Positions 6,416 through 14,354 of a stretch of DNA of 64,000 nucleotides are shown one piece after another. A model generated the notes under the pieces. It was not told where the DNA came from. It saw only the letters and a program-made list of their open reading frames with translations, and made no database searches. Position 1 is the first letter of the stretch. Every line of letters begins with the position of its first letter. The position numbers and the translations under genes are program-made. The stretch spans positions 1 to 64,000 of the forward strand of contig DAIOCN010000006.1 in NCBI GenBank assembly GCA_036747295.1, read 5' to 3'. The DNA comes from UBA4736 sp002404015. GTDB taxonomy: Bacteria; Chloroflexota; Dormibacteria; Dormibacterales; Dormibacteraceae.

Positions 6416-9045
6416 ACCGTCTGGGGGATCGCGGTTTCGGGAATCAGGATGCCGTCCCCGGCCAGGACGTCCGCCATCTCGGCGGGGGTCAGCGGGACGG
6501 AGAAGTAGAAGCCCTGTCCGAGCTCCAGCTGCATGTCGCCCAGCGTGCGGACCTGGGCCTCGTGCTCGATGCCCTCGGCCACCATCTGCATGTTCAGCGA
6601 GCCGCCCAGGCGGGCGATGGCGTGGGCGAACGCGTTCTGGTCGGGGGTGTCGCCGCCGATGCCGTCGATGAAGGGCTTGGCGATCTTGAGGATGTCGATC
6701 GGCAAGCTCCGCAGCCAGCTCAGGGACGAGTAGCCGGTGCCGAAATCGTCGATCGCCAGCCTCACGCCCAGCTCCTTCAGGCGGCGCAGGTGGTCGATGG
6801 CGGCCCGGGTGTCCTCCATCATCGCCGTCTCCGTGATCTCGAGGACCAGGTTGTTGGGCTCGAAGCCGGTCTCGTGCAGGATCCGGGCCATGTAACCGAG
6901 GAACTCGGTGGCCCGCAGCTGCCGGAACGACAGGTTCACGGAGAGCCCGAGGTCGGAGAAGCTGGGGAAGCCGAGCTGCCATCGGCGGGCCTGCTCGCAA
7001 GCCTCGCGCAGCACCCACTCCCCGATCGGCACGATCAGGCCCGTCTCCTCGGCCAGGGGGATGAACTGATCGGGGGGAACGTTGCCGCGCGTCGGGTGCC
7101 GCCAGCGGATCAGCGCCTCCACGGCGACCATGCGGCCCGTGGCGATCGCGACGATCGGCTGGTAGTGGAGCGAGAACTCGCTGCGTTCGACCGCCCGCTG
7201 CAGGTCCTCCTTAAGGACGTGGCGGCTCTCGACCGCGGTCCGCATGCCAGGCTCGAAGACCATGTAGCGGCCCTTGCCGCCGCGCTTGGCGTGGTACATG
7301 GCGACGTCGGCGTTCTGCATCAGCTGGCCGGCCTCGGCATCGCCGGCCATGCCGATCACGATCCCGATGCTGGCGTGGACCCTGACCTCGTCGCCCTGCA
7401 GCTTGAAGGGGCTGCTCAGGGCGTCCACCACCCGCTGCGCGATCTGCACCGCCTGCTTGGTGCCGGACACTTCCTCCAGGAGGATGGCGAACTCGTCGCC
7501 CCCGATCCGGGCGGCGGTGTCCTCGGGCCGGAGGATCCCACGGACACGGTCGGCGACGTCCATCAGCAGTTGGTCGCCCGCGATGTGGCCGAGGCTGTCG
7601 TTGACGGTCTTGAAGTCGTCCAGATCCAGGAAGAGCACCGCCAGCCGGTGGCCGCCCGTGGTCCGCCGCTGGAGCGCATGGACCACGCGGTCGGAGAACA
7701 GCGCCCGGTTGGCGAGGCCGGTCAGGGAGTCGTGGAAGGCCTGGTGCTTGAGCTGCTCCTCGAGCTGGCGGAGCTGGGCCAGAGAGTGCTCCAGGCGGCC
7801 GTTCTCGAGCGACACGCTGGCCTGCCCCGCGATGGTCTCGAACAGCTTCAGGTCCTGCGCGTCGAAGGTGCTCGAGTCGCCCAGCCGGTCGGCGACCAGG
7901 ATGGTTCCGATCTGGCGGCTCTCGCCCTGCAGGGCGATGACCATGGCGTCCTTGAACAGGCGGGAGCTGAGGAAGGCGGCGGCCTCGGCGTCGTTCTTGG
8001 CGACCGACTTGCTGAGCAGCAGGGAACCCTGGCCGACCCGGCTGATCTCACGCTCGGCCGCCATCAGCTCAACCGGCGTCATGACCACTACCTCGCCGCC
8101 GGGGCCGACCCGAGTTCGCAGCGCAACATCGCGCTCGGCGGTCGGGAAGAATGTAGCCTCGGCGATCTCGGACCGGAAGACCTTGCGGACGTGACTGAGC
8201 AGGGCGAGCATCGCCGGCTCCACCTCCGTTGAGCGCTGGAGCAGCCGGCTCGACTCGTACAGGCTCTCGATGCTCTCGTTCTTCTGCCTCTCGGAGGTGT
8301 AAGCGCGGTACGCGATGAACAGCATCAGGGCCGGGATCAGGAGCAGCCAGACGGCGGTCGGCCGAAGCAGGAAGAGGGTGACCGTGACCAGCCCCAGGCT
8401 GCTGTTGACAATCGTGCCGAAGAGTGCAAAGGCGAGGACCTGGCGGACGTTGCTGGTCTGCAGCCGGCCCTCCGAGAAGGACATTGCCAGCGTGATCATC
8501 AGCACCCCGTAGACGGCGAGGATGGCGGTTGCCGTGAACGTCGCCAGCCAGGCCCGGGGCCCCAGGGGGTCGCTGAGTCCGACCATGGCCCGGAAGACCA
8601 GGATCGCGAGGCCCACCTCGGTGGTGTGCTTGGAGAGGTTGAACACGAGCTTCAGGGGCGACTGCCGCCGGTGCAGAGCGAGCGCCAGGCCGCCGCCCAG
8701 CAGCTGGGCCAGGATCAGTCCGGCCGGTGACGTGAAGAAGAGGCCAAGGACGAGCGGGATCTCGCTGAGCGAGAACGAGTGGGCGTCGCGCCGGAAGTGG
8801 AAGTGCACGACCCAGACCTCGGCGGCCAGGAACATGCAGGCGAGCACGTACCAGGGGATCTGGAAACCCTGCACAAGGTGGGCGTTGGGCAGGCCGACGG
8901 TGACGAAGAGGACGACCGCCAGGATGACCTGGATGACGTTGAGGCCCCAGATCCGGCTCGTTCCGCTGAGCCGCGCGAAGCCCGACCGGAAGCCGATCAG
9001 GCCGGTGGCCTGTCTCACCGCGCGATTATGCCCGGCGAGCGCCAA
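6412..9045 (-). CDS. Membrane-bound GAF-GGDEF-EAL cyclic-di-GMP protein
   Basis: 877 aa. An N-terminal block of about seven membrane helices (residues ~38-245) is followed by a GAF-like sensor region (~265-415), a GGDEF domain with intact GGDEF at 515-519 and an inhibitory RxxD site (RPED) five residues before it, and an EAL domain with EAL at 643-645, NLSFRQL, DDFGTG and VAEGIE. Both synthase and phosphodiesterase residues look intact, so it could make and degrade c-di-GMP. The TTG at 9045 has an AGGGGG site 7 nt upstream. It is a single-gene unit ahead of a protease pseudogene in the same orientation. Confidence 0.9.
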   Translation of the reverse strand: MALAGHNRAVRQATGLIGFRSGFARLSGTSRIWGLNVIQVILAVVLFVTVGLPNAHLVQGFQIPWYVLACMFLAAEVWVVHFHFRRDAHSFSLSEIPLVLGLFFTSPAGLILAQLLGGGLALALHRRQSPLKLVFNLSKHTTEVGLAILVFRAMVGLSDPLGPRAWLATFTATAILAVYGVLMITLAMSFSEGRLQTSNVRQVLAFALFGTIVNSSLGLVTVTLFLLRPTAVWLLLIPALMLFIAYRAYTSERQKNESIESLYESSRLLQRSTEVEPAMLALLSHVRKVFRSEIAEATFFPTAERDVALRTRVGPGGEVVVMTPVELMAAEREISRVGQGSLLLSKSVAKNDAEAAAFLSSRLFKDAMVIALQGESRQIGTILVADRLGDSSTFDAQDLKLFETIAGQASVSLENGRLEHSLAQLRQLEEQLKHQAFHDSLTGLANRALFSDRVVHALQRRTTGGHRLAVLFLDLDDFKTVNDSLGHIAGDQLLMDVADRVRGILRPEDTAARIGGDEFAILLEEVSGTKQAVQIAQRVVDALSSPFKLQGDEVRVHASIGIVIGMAGDAEAGQLMQNADVAMYHAKRGGKGRYMVFEPGMRTAVESRHVLKEDLQRAVERSEFSLHYQPIVAIATGRMVAVEALIRWRHPTRGNVPPDQFIPLAEETGLIVPIGEWVLREACEQARRWQLGFPSFSDLGLSVNLSFRQLRATEFLGYMARILHETGFEPNNLVLEITETAMMEDTRAAIDHLRRLKELGVRLAIDDFGTGYSSLSWLRSLPIDILKIAKPFIDGIGGDTPDQNAFAHAIARLGGSLNMQMVAEGIEHEAQVRTLGDMQLELGQGFYFSVPLTPAEMADVLAGDGILIPETAIPQTV

Positions 9046-9096
9046 AACTGCCCCCTAATTGCGCTAGCAGGACGATTCCATCTTCAAACGCCCTGC

Positions 9097-10788
9097 TTAC
9101 GTCCAGGAACTGGCTGTCCATGAGCTGCCGGTCCAGGATTGCCCGGTCCAGGTCTGCCCGGTCCAGGTCTGCCCGGTCCAGGTCTGCCCGGTCCAGGATT
9201 GTCCGGTCCAGGTCTGCCCGGTCCAGGTCTGCCCGGTCCAGGACTGTCCGGTCCAGGTTTGCCCAGTCCAGGACTGTCCGGTCCAGGACTGTCCGGTCCA
9301 GGACTGCTCGCCCTGGAGCTCGGAGCCGCCCTCCGCGACGTGCTTGCCGCCACGGGCCGCTTCGAGGGAGCCGGCGCCGGTGGCGGCCGGGAACGACTGC
9401 CGCGAATCGGGGGGCACCTGGGCGCCGGCGGCGGCCGAAACCGACTCCAGGCCGTTGCCCTGGGCGGCAGCGCCAACACCGGCCAAGGGCCGAGCGGTCG
9501 ACGTCAACAGCGCCTTGACCTGGTCTGGTGTCAGGTCGGGTCGCGCTTGCAGGAGCAGGGCCACGGACCCGGAGACTATGGCAGCCGACTCCGAGGTGCC
9601 GCTGCCGCGGAAGAAGCGGTCGTTGATGCGGCCCGTCGAGCCGAACTGCTGGTCGATGTAGGAGCCGGGCACCCTGAGGCTCTGGATGTGGGCGCCGGGG
9701 GCCAACAGGTCCGGATTGCGGACGCCGTTCCCGAGCGACGAGAAGAGGGCCACCGTGTCGTCGAGCAGGGTGGCGGTCCCGTTGGTGGAGGCGGCGCCAA
9801 CGGCCAGCACGTAGGGGTCGATGGCGGGGTCGGTGAGGCCGCCGGTGGCGCCGTTGTTGCCGGCCGACACGACCACGACGATGCCGTGCCGCCAGGCGGT
9901 CTCAGCGGCGAACGCGAGCGGGTCGACCTGGTAGTTCTGGGGGCTGTCCGTGCCGAAGGCGAGGTTGAGAACGCGGATGTTCAGCCCCTCGTCGTTCTTA
10001 TGCGCGACCAGTCAGCCGATCCCGGCGATGACCTGGGAGACGTCGCTCAGGCCCTGGCCGTTGGCGGCCTTGACGCTGACCAGTCTCGACCCTGGTGCGA
10101 TGCCGGAGAAGTCGGCGGCGTTGCCGCCGATGATGCCGGCCATGAAGGTGCCGTGACCGTAGGCGTCCAGGTTCCGGGTGCCCCGGTTCACCGCGTCAAA
10201 CGAGAAGTCGGGGCCGTAGGCCACCTTGTCGGAGCCGTTCAGACCCGCCACGGGCGTGATGCCCGAGTCGACCATCGCCACATCGACGCCGCGGCCGGTG
10301 ATGCCCTGCTGCCAGAGCGCGCTGGCGCCGACGGTGCGGGCTGCGTTCAGCATGGAGCCTGGGTCGGCGGCCGCGTCATAGGAGTCGCCCTTCAGGCTGA
10401 TCGCCCGGTCGACGGTCACCGAGGCGACGCCAGGCAGGGCGGCCAGGGCGGCCACGGCGCCGTTGGGGACGCTGGCCACGAAGCCGTCGATGATGTCCAG
10501 CGGCTGGCTCACGTGACCGCCGACGCTCTGGATGAAGCGGGCGGGGCCACTGCCGGCCGCCGGCTGCAGCCGGACGATGACCGAGGTCGCGGGCCCACCC
10601 GTGAGGATCGGAGCGGCGGGCAGCTGGACCAGGAAGAGCACGCTGACAGCGGCGAGGAAGAGTCCCAGGACCTGCTTGCGCTTGGTGTCGTCCCAGCTGA
10701 CCGCGAGCACGGGCCCGCGGAAGGGAGAACCCAGTTTGGTGTCGTCCCAGCTGATACCCCAGACGACGTTGCGGAGCCCCGAAAACAA
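9097..10788 (-). pseudogene. Subtilisin-like (S8) serine protease with C-terminal WTGQS repeats, in-frame TGA
   Basis: A 563-codon frame from TTG 10788 (AAGGAG site) is interrupted by one TGA at 10012-10014, where homologues would have Trp (GIG-stop-LVAHKND). Upstream part: a twice-repeated SWDDTK motif, one membrane helix, an inhibitor-like domain, and the catalytic Asp (VAMVDSGI) and His (YGHGTFMAG). Downstream part: VVSAGNNG and the catalytic Ser (GSGTSESAA). The last ~70 residues are about 14 WTG-containing 5-residue repeats. Everything on both sides of the stop is intact, so the mutation is recent or an assembly error. Confidence 0.8.
9110..9306 (-). repeat. 15-bp tandem repeat encoding W-T-G-Q-S/T
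   Basis: About 12-13 near-perfect copies of a 15-bp unit (plus-strand reading roughly GGTCCAGGTCTGCCC) sit at the 3' end of the protease gene. Each copy encodes Trp-Thr-Gly-Gln-Ser or -Thr. Copies differ only at the Ser/Thr codon and a few silent sites. Confidence 0.85.
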
Positions 10789-11155
10789 CCCCTTTCTCCT
10801 TCCCTTTCGCTACCGATTGGCAGCGTCGTGACTGTAGAGGTCGAGGGCACCGCGCCCTGTTAAGGACCGGTTAGTTCGGATGTGTAAACGTTAAGTCGCT
10901 TGGAATTTCGCAGTGTCACTGAACTGAGACATCCCACCGCGGACTCGCCAGCCCTTGAAACGGGGCCGCAACCCAAGCACCCCCTCAGGCCCGGCCCGGG
11001 GCCTGGCCGGCGCCTCCGATGTTTGCATCTGCTGCCGGAAGGGGAGACTTCATTACAGTCATCCCACCTGGATGTCCGCTTGCGGTGGCCAACTCAATCG
11101 TTCTCGAACAGGCCTGTCGTAGGTTCTTTCGTAGTTCGAGACAGAGGGGTCAGAA
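10789..11155. other. Divergent intergenic region between protease and cold-shock genes
   Basis: 367 bp with no convincing gene. It must hold the promoter of the protease (minus) and the promoter and long leader of the cold-shock gene (plus). A purine-rich AAGGAGAAAGGGG stretch is the protease ribosome binding site. The stretch 10865-10910 is more A+T-rich than its flanks (TAAACGTTAAG) and is the best place for promoters, but I could not assign -35/-10 pairs. Confidence 0.4.
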
Positions 11156-11356
11156 ATGACAAACGGAACAATCAAGAAGCTCGTGTCCGACCGTGGATTC
11201 GGCTTCATCGCTGCTGAGGACGGCAAGGAGTACTTCTTCCACCGCGACGGGGTCGACAACTTCGATTCCCTGAACGGCGGCGAGAAAGTGACCTTCGAGA
11301 TCGAGCCGAGCCCCAAGGGCCCGCGCGCGAAGATGGTCCAGCTCAGCAGCAACTAG
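11156..11356 (+). CDS. csp: Cold-shock domain protein (CspA family)
   Basis: 66 aa, a complete cold-shock domain. RNP-1 reads RGFGFI and RNP-2 is represented by YFFHRDG, both with the aromatic residues that stack on single-stranded RNA or DNA. It starts MTNGTIKKLVS and ends KMVQLSSN, which is the usual length. It likely acts as an RNA chaperone. It is monocistronic, with a GAGGGG site upstream, a leader that could be long as in other csp genes, and a strong terminator 9 nt after the stop. Confidence 0.93.
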   Translation: MTNGTIKKLVSDRGFGFIAAEDGKEYFFHRDGVDNFDSLNGGEKVTFEIEPSPKGPRAKMVQLSSN

Positions 11357-11364
11357 TCGCAGAC

Positions 11365-11400
11365 CGGCTCCCGTGCCAGTGGGCACGGGAGCCGTTCGTT
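11365..11400 (+). terminator. Rho-independent terminator of the csp gene
   Basis: A perfect 13-bp stem (11365-11377 with 11382-11394; core CGGCTCCCGTGCC) and a 4-nt loop AGTG are followed by GTTCGTTTAT. It begins 9 nt after the cold-shock stop codon. Confidence 0.85.
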
Positions 11401-11544
11401 TATCTGGGCCCCGGACCCTTTCAGATAAAAGGAATGGTCCCCAGGCGGCCCTCGGCAGCGCGGTTCGACCGCGCGGCCGTCACAGCCTCAGCGTCAACCC
11501 CAATGCACTCTGGCCGGAGTATGCCATCGCGCCTGGGCTTCGGA

Positions 11545-11817
11545 TCAGTGGGTTCCGGGGTAGCGGAGGTCCTCGATCACGCACTCCCGTGGCAGCGCCT
11601 TGAGCGGTCGCGCCACCAAGTCCCCCCGATCAGGTCGCTGCACGCCCATCGCGCACAGCGCCTGGTACACACAGTCGACATCCTGCTGGGATCGGGCCGG
11701 CTGGCACGGCGCCCGACGCATGAAAGAGTTCAGCAGGAGATGGATGCGGCCACCCAGCTCCTCGTCGGAGAGGAGCGCGGCGTGACCGGCATCCAACTCG
11801 TCCTGCGTCGTCAGCAC
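11545..11817 (-). CDS. Small hypothetical protein coupled to the monooxygenase-like gene
   Basis: 90 aa from GTG 11817, two bases after the stop of the preceding gene, so probably translated by coupling. The N-terminal half is acidic and helical (DELDAGHAALLSDEELGG); two Cys and several Arg follow, with no membrane segment. An inverted repeat GCGCGGT/ACCGCGC at 11458-11474 lies downstream and may end the transcript. No family recognised. Confidence 0.45.
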   Translation of the reverse strand: MLTTQDELDAGHAALLSDEELGGRIHLLLNSFMRRAPCQPARSQQDVDCVYQALCAMGVQRPDRGDLVARPLKALPRECVIEDLRYPGTH

Positions 11818-11819
11818 GC

Positions 11820-12131
11820 TCAGGCCGAGGTCGTTGTCTCCGCCCGGTTCATAGTCACGATCTCACCGTCGTGCCATTCGGGGGCCTCCGCCATCAGCTC
11901 CCGATACCGCTGCGACATCTTGTCGGTCTCAGGGTCGCTCGCGTTCGCCCTGTAGCTCGCCTCGTCCTGGAAGCCAATGGTCAGCCAGACCTCGTCGGGG
12001 TCGGACTTGCTGCGGTAGACGGCACTGAAAAGGAAGCCGTCGACCTGCCGCTCCTCCTGCCCCTTCATGACGTCCTGCATCTTCTCGAACGAACCGGGCT
12101 TGAGCTTCATCCTGGCGACGGTTCCGAACAT
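11820..12131 (-). CDS. Antibiotic-biosynthesis-monooxygenase (ABM) fold protein
   Basis: 103 aa with the dimeric alpha/beta barrel pattern of ABM-domain proteins: N-terminal strand FGTVARMKLKPG, helix with FEKMQDVMKG, strand GFLFSAVYRS, and EVWLTIGFQDEASYRAN. ATG 12131 has AGGAG upstream, which excludes longer frames. Such proteins range from heme-degrading or quinol monooxygenases to uncharacterised stress proteins; no catalytic residue can be assigned. It is the first gene of a probable two-gene unit. Confidence 0.7.
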   Translation of the reverse strand: MFGTVARMKLKPGSFEKMQDVMKGQEERQVDGFLFSAVYRSKSDPDEVWLTIGFQDEASYRANASDPETDKMSQRYRELMAEAPEWHDGEIVTMNRAETTTSA

Positions 12132-12227
12132 GGCGGCCACACTCCTGGATAACTGGGGCTGGGTGTTCGCCCACTCTAGTCCTCTGCAGCCAAGCAGGCG
12201 GGTCGCCGATGGGCGAACATTCTGTCG

Positions 12228-12919
12228 ATGGCTGAGGCGCCAACCCGAGCCGGCAACCGGCTCGCCTTGGCGGGTGCCATCTGGTACCTCCTGGAGATTC
12301 CTCTCGTGTTTCCGTTCGTGTCCGGAACATCGCCTCCGGTCTCTAAGACTGCAGAGCTCGTCGCTTACTACTCGGCCCACAAGGCCAACCTCTTGATCGG
12401 GGTCGCGGTCGGCAGCGTGGTGTGGCTGGGTCGGATCGCCTTCTCTGCGGGGCACGGGCCTCACTCCACCGCACCGCGGGAGTCCGCGCCCTTGCCGATC
12501 TTGGTCTGGGCGTCATGGTCCTCTCGGTCGTGATGGAGATCGGAGGGGCGGCCCTCTACGCTGCTGCAGGCCGGATGGCGGCCGGTGGCGGCGATCCTGC
12601 CGGGATCGTCGCTCTCGACTACGCCGCCGCGACACTCGGCTTCGTGGCCCTGCAGGCGACCGCGGTGGCCGTGGCGGCCACCTCCCTGGCTCAGGTGATC
12701 TCTTGCGAGTTTCCGCGCTGGCTCGGGTGGCTCGGTCTGGTGGCAGGAATCGCGGGTATTGGCTCAACGGTCTTCATGACGGCCACGGCTCAGGACCCTC
12801 AGGCGGCGCCGACCCTCACTCTTTGGGTCCCCGCCTGGTGGATCTGGGCGCTGGCAACCGGGGTGGTGCTCTTCCGACGAACCCCAGGCCGGCGTTCGTT
12901 GCAGCCGGAGTCCGCCTGA
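12228..12919 (+). pseudogene. Multi-pass membrane protein, frameshifted
   Basis: The first frame (from ATG 12228) gives NRLALAGAIWYLLEIPLVF and HKANLLIGVAVGSVVWLG; near 12450 the reading moves by +2 and the second frame continues with RASLHRTAGVRALADLGLG and three more helices (up to WWIWALATGVVLF), ending at 12919. Joined, this is a ~230-aa protein with about six helices. It resembles the protein at 17245-17976 in general architecture. A one-base indel explains the break; reading-frame repair cannot be decided without reads. Confidence 0.55.
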
Positions 12920-12926
12920 TCGCTGG

Positions 12927-14075
12927 CTAGTCCGGTGGCTGGTCGGGGCATGAAGACCATCGCGGAGGCAGCGGCGGAATCGCCTTCCAGCGGCCGTCCT
13001 TGGTCCGGAAGAGCTGCCAGCCGCGGTCGTGCCTCAGCCGGTGGTGATGGCCACAAAGCAGGGCTGACTCCTCAACCGAGGTCGGCGTCCCCAACCGCCA
13101 TTCGCGCCGGTGGTGCGAGTCGCACCATCGGGGAGGTCGATCACACGCCGGCCAGACACTGTGCTTGTCGCGCGATTCCAGCGCCCGTCGTCCCTGAGGC
13201 GACAGCAGCCGCCTGCGGCGGCCGAAGTCGATCACCACCCCGTCGCCATCCAGCACCAGCCGCCGCAGCGAAGCACCGCCGCAGACCAACCGGTCAACGG
13301 TCTCGCCCGACAGCAGCCCGCCCCACTCAGTCTCCGCCGCCGGCGTACCAGGCCGCCCCTCGAGGGTCTCCAGCGTGCACGTGACCACCAACTCGGTGTG
13401 GTGGTCGCGGGTGGGGGCGTCGACCAGGGCGTCGGCCAGCCGCTGCTGGCGAGTCCGATCGTCACCGACCCCAGACTTGCGCGCCAGCGGTTCTAGCGCC
13501 GAGCGCAGCAGCGAGCCGCCCTCGGGATCCAGCCAGCCGCGGAACATGACTGCGCCGTCCTCCTGTGGGCTCAACTGCAGGAAGCGGTCCGCGTGCTCCC
13601 GCTCGGTCTCGGCAAAGCCCATGGGGTCCTGGGCGTGGCGGGCGTGATCGCAGGTCTTGCGGAACTCGCTCACGTTCTGCTGTCTGGCCTTCTCCAGGAA
13701 GAGGGCCTCGTCGAAACGGCCCTCCCGAAAGAAGCCGGCGGTGTCGGCCATCAGGGCCAGGTGGCCGAAGCCGATCTCGCCGCGCTCCACTGCCTCCACG
13801 CTGCGCGGCACCGAGCCCAGGCTGAGCCCGACGCCGACCTGCTGACAGGCGACCCCGGTCGCCAGCTTGGCCTCCTTGCGGAGCCAGTGGATCGGCGTCG
13901 CGTAGCCATCGTCCTGCCATATCCCGGAGTCGCTGAGAGCGGCTGCCATCTCCGACATGAGCAGGTCGAGCCGGTGGCGGAGCAGCGCCATGTGCTTGAG
14001 GTCCTGGCGAAGGTCGGACCCGGGCTGATAGTCGGCCAGGGCGCCGAACAGCCTCGCGAGTCCTGGACTGGGCAC
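12927..14075 (-). CDS. DUF222 / 13E12-type HNH endonuclease-like protein
   Basis: 382 aa. The N-terminal ~270 residues match the DUF222 helical domain (LRHRLDLLMSEMAAAL, ATPIHWLRKEAKLA). The C-terminal HNH domain has a CDRP...CDSHH zinc-binding start and ends LLCGHHHRLRHDRGW, with the His pair of the active site. This family is abundant in high-G+C Gram-positives as repetitive, mobile-associated HNH proteins of uncertain role. I place the start at GTG 14075 because a consensus promoter occupies the next upstream codons and a GGGGGAGGGGG site lies 5-10 nt before this GTG. Confidence 0.8.
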   Translation of the reverse strand: MPSPGLARLFGALADYQPGSDLRQDLKHMALLRHRLDLLMSEMAAALSDSGIWQDDGYATPIHWLRKEAKLATGVACQQVGVGLSLGSVPRSVEAVERGEIGFGHLALMADTAGFFREGRFDEALFLEKARQQNVSEFRKTCDHARHAQDPMGFAETEREHADRFLQLSPQEDGAVMFRGWLDPEGGSLLRSALEPLARKSGVGDDRTRQQRLADALVDAPTRDHHTELVVTCTLETLEGRPGTPAAETEWGGLLSGETVDRLVCGGASLRRLVLDGDGVVIDFGRRRRLLSPQGRRALESRDKHSVWPACDRPPRWCDSHHRREWRLGTPTSVEESALLCGHHHRLRHDRGWQLFRTKDGRWKAIPPLPPRWSSCPDQPPD

Positions 14076-14103
14076 AGCACCCCCCTCCCCCAACATGTTG
14101 GGA

Positions 14104-14132
14104 ATTGTATCGAACATTTGTTCGGTTGTCAA
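14104..14132 (-). promoter_or_regulatory. Consensus sigma-70-type promoter for the DUF222/HNH gene
   Basis: On the minus strand TTGACA (14132-14127), a 17-bp spacer and TACAAT (14109-14104) form a near-perfect -35/-10 pair. Transcription would start near 14097, upstream of the GTG at 14075 and its G-rich ribosome binding site. This is the best canonical promoter seen in the window. Confidence 0.75.
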
Positions 14133-14354
14133 TGGCCGGTTGCCTCCATCTCGCGTCAGTTGGGTCTCGACTGCGTGGATCGCGCGGGGGGAACGCTCAG
14201 CTAGCGTGAGGGGACGGCGGGCGGCGCAGAGCCGGGTATCTGGCCGCCGCCCTAGCCCCTGGTGGCCGCGCCCGAGCCAGGCGCCGCCGGCGTGCCGGAG
14301 GAGTTGTGCGGGGCCACGCGGAGATTGAGCTGAGGCAAGAGAGCGGCCGCGGGC
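14133..14354. other. Intergenic, no gene recognised
   Basis: 222 bp between the histidine kinase stop and the DUF222 promoter. It is very G+C-rich with several short inverted repeats but no convincing coding frame. It probably contains only the 5' upstream region of the HNH gene and the kinase operon end. Confidence 0.4.

Noticed and set aside
5857..8232. Very long open frame on the plus strand (about 790 codons) opposite the GGDEF/EAL gene and mutM
   Set aside because: It is antisense to a gene with intact GGDEF, EAL and glycosylase motifs and its product is Arg/Gly/Leu low-complexity; a codon-bias shadow of G+C-rich DNA.
9110..9306. CRISPR array or transcription-factor binding array
   Set aside because: 15-bp units abut without spacers and preserve a reading frame at the end of a protease gene.
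10012..10014. TGA in the protease read as Trp or selenocysteine (recoding)
   Set aside because: TGA is used as an ordinary stop by many overlapping genes in this window and no hairpin typical of a selenocysteine element was seen after it; a point mutation or error is simpler.
9139..10863. Long plus-strand frame opposite the protease
   Set aside because: Antisense to catalytic S8 motifs; begins with a repeat (LPGPG) that is the complement of the WTGQS array.
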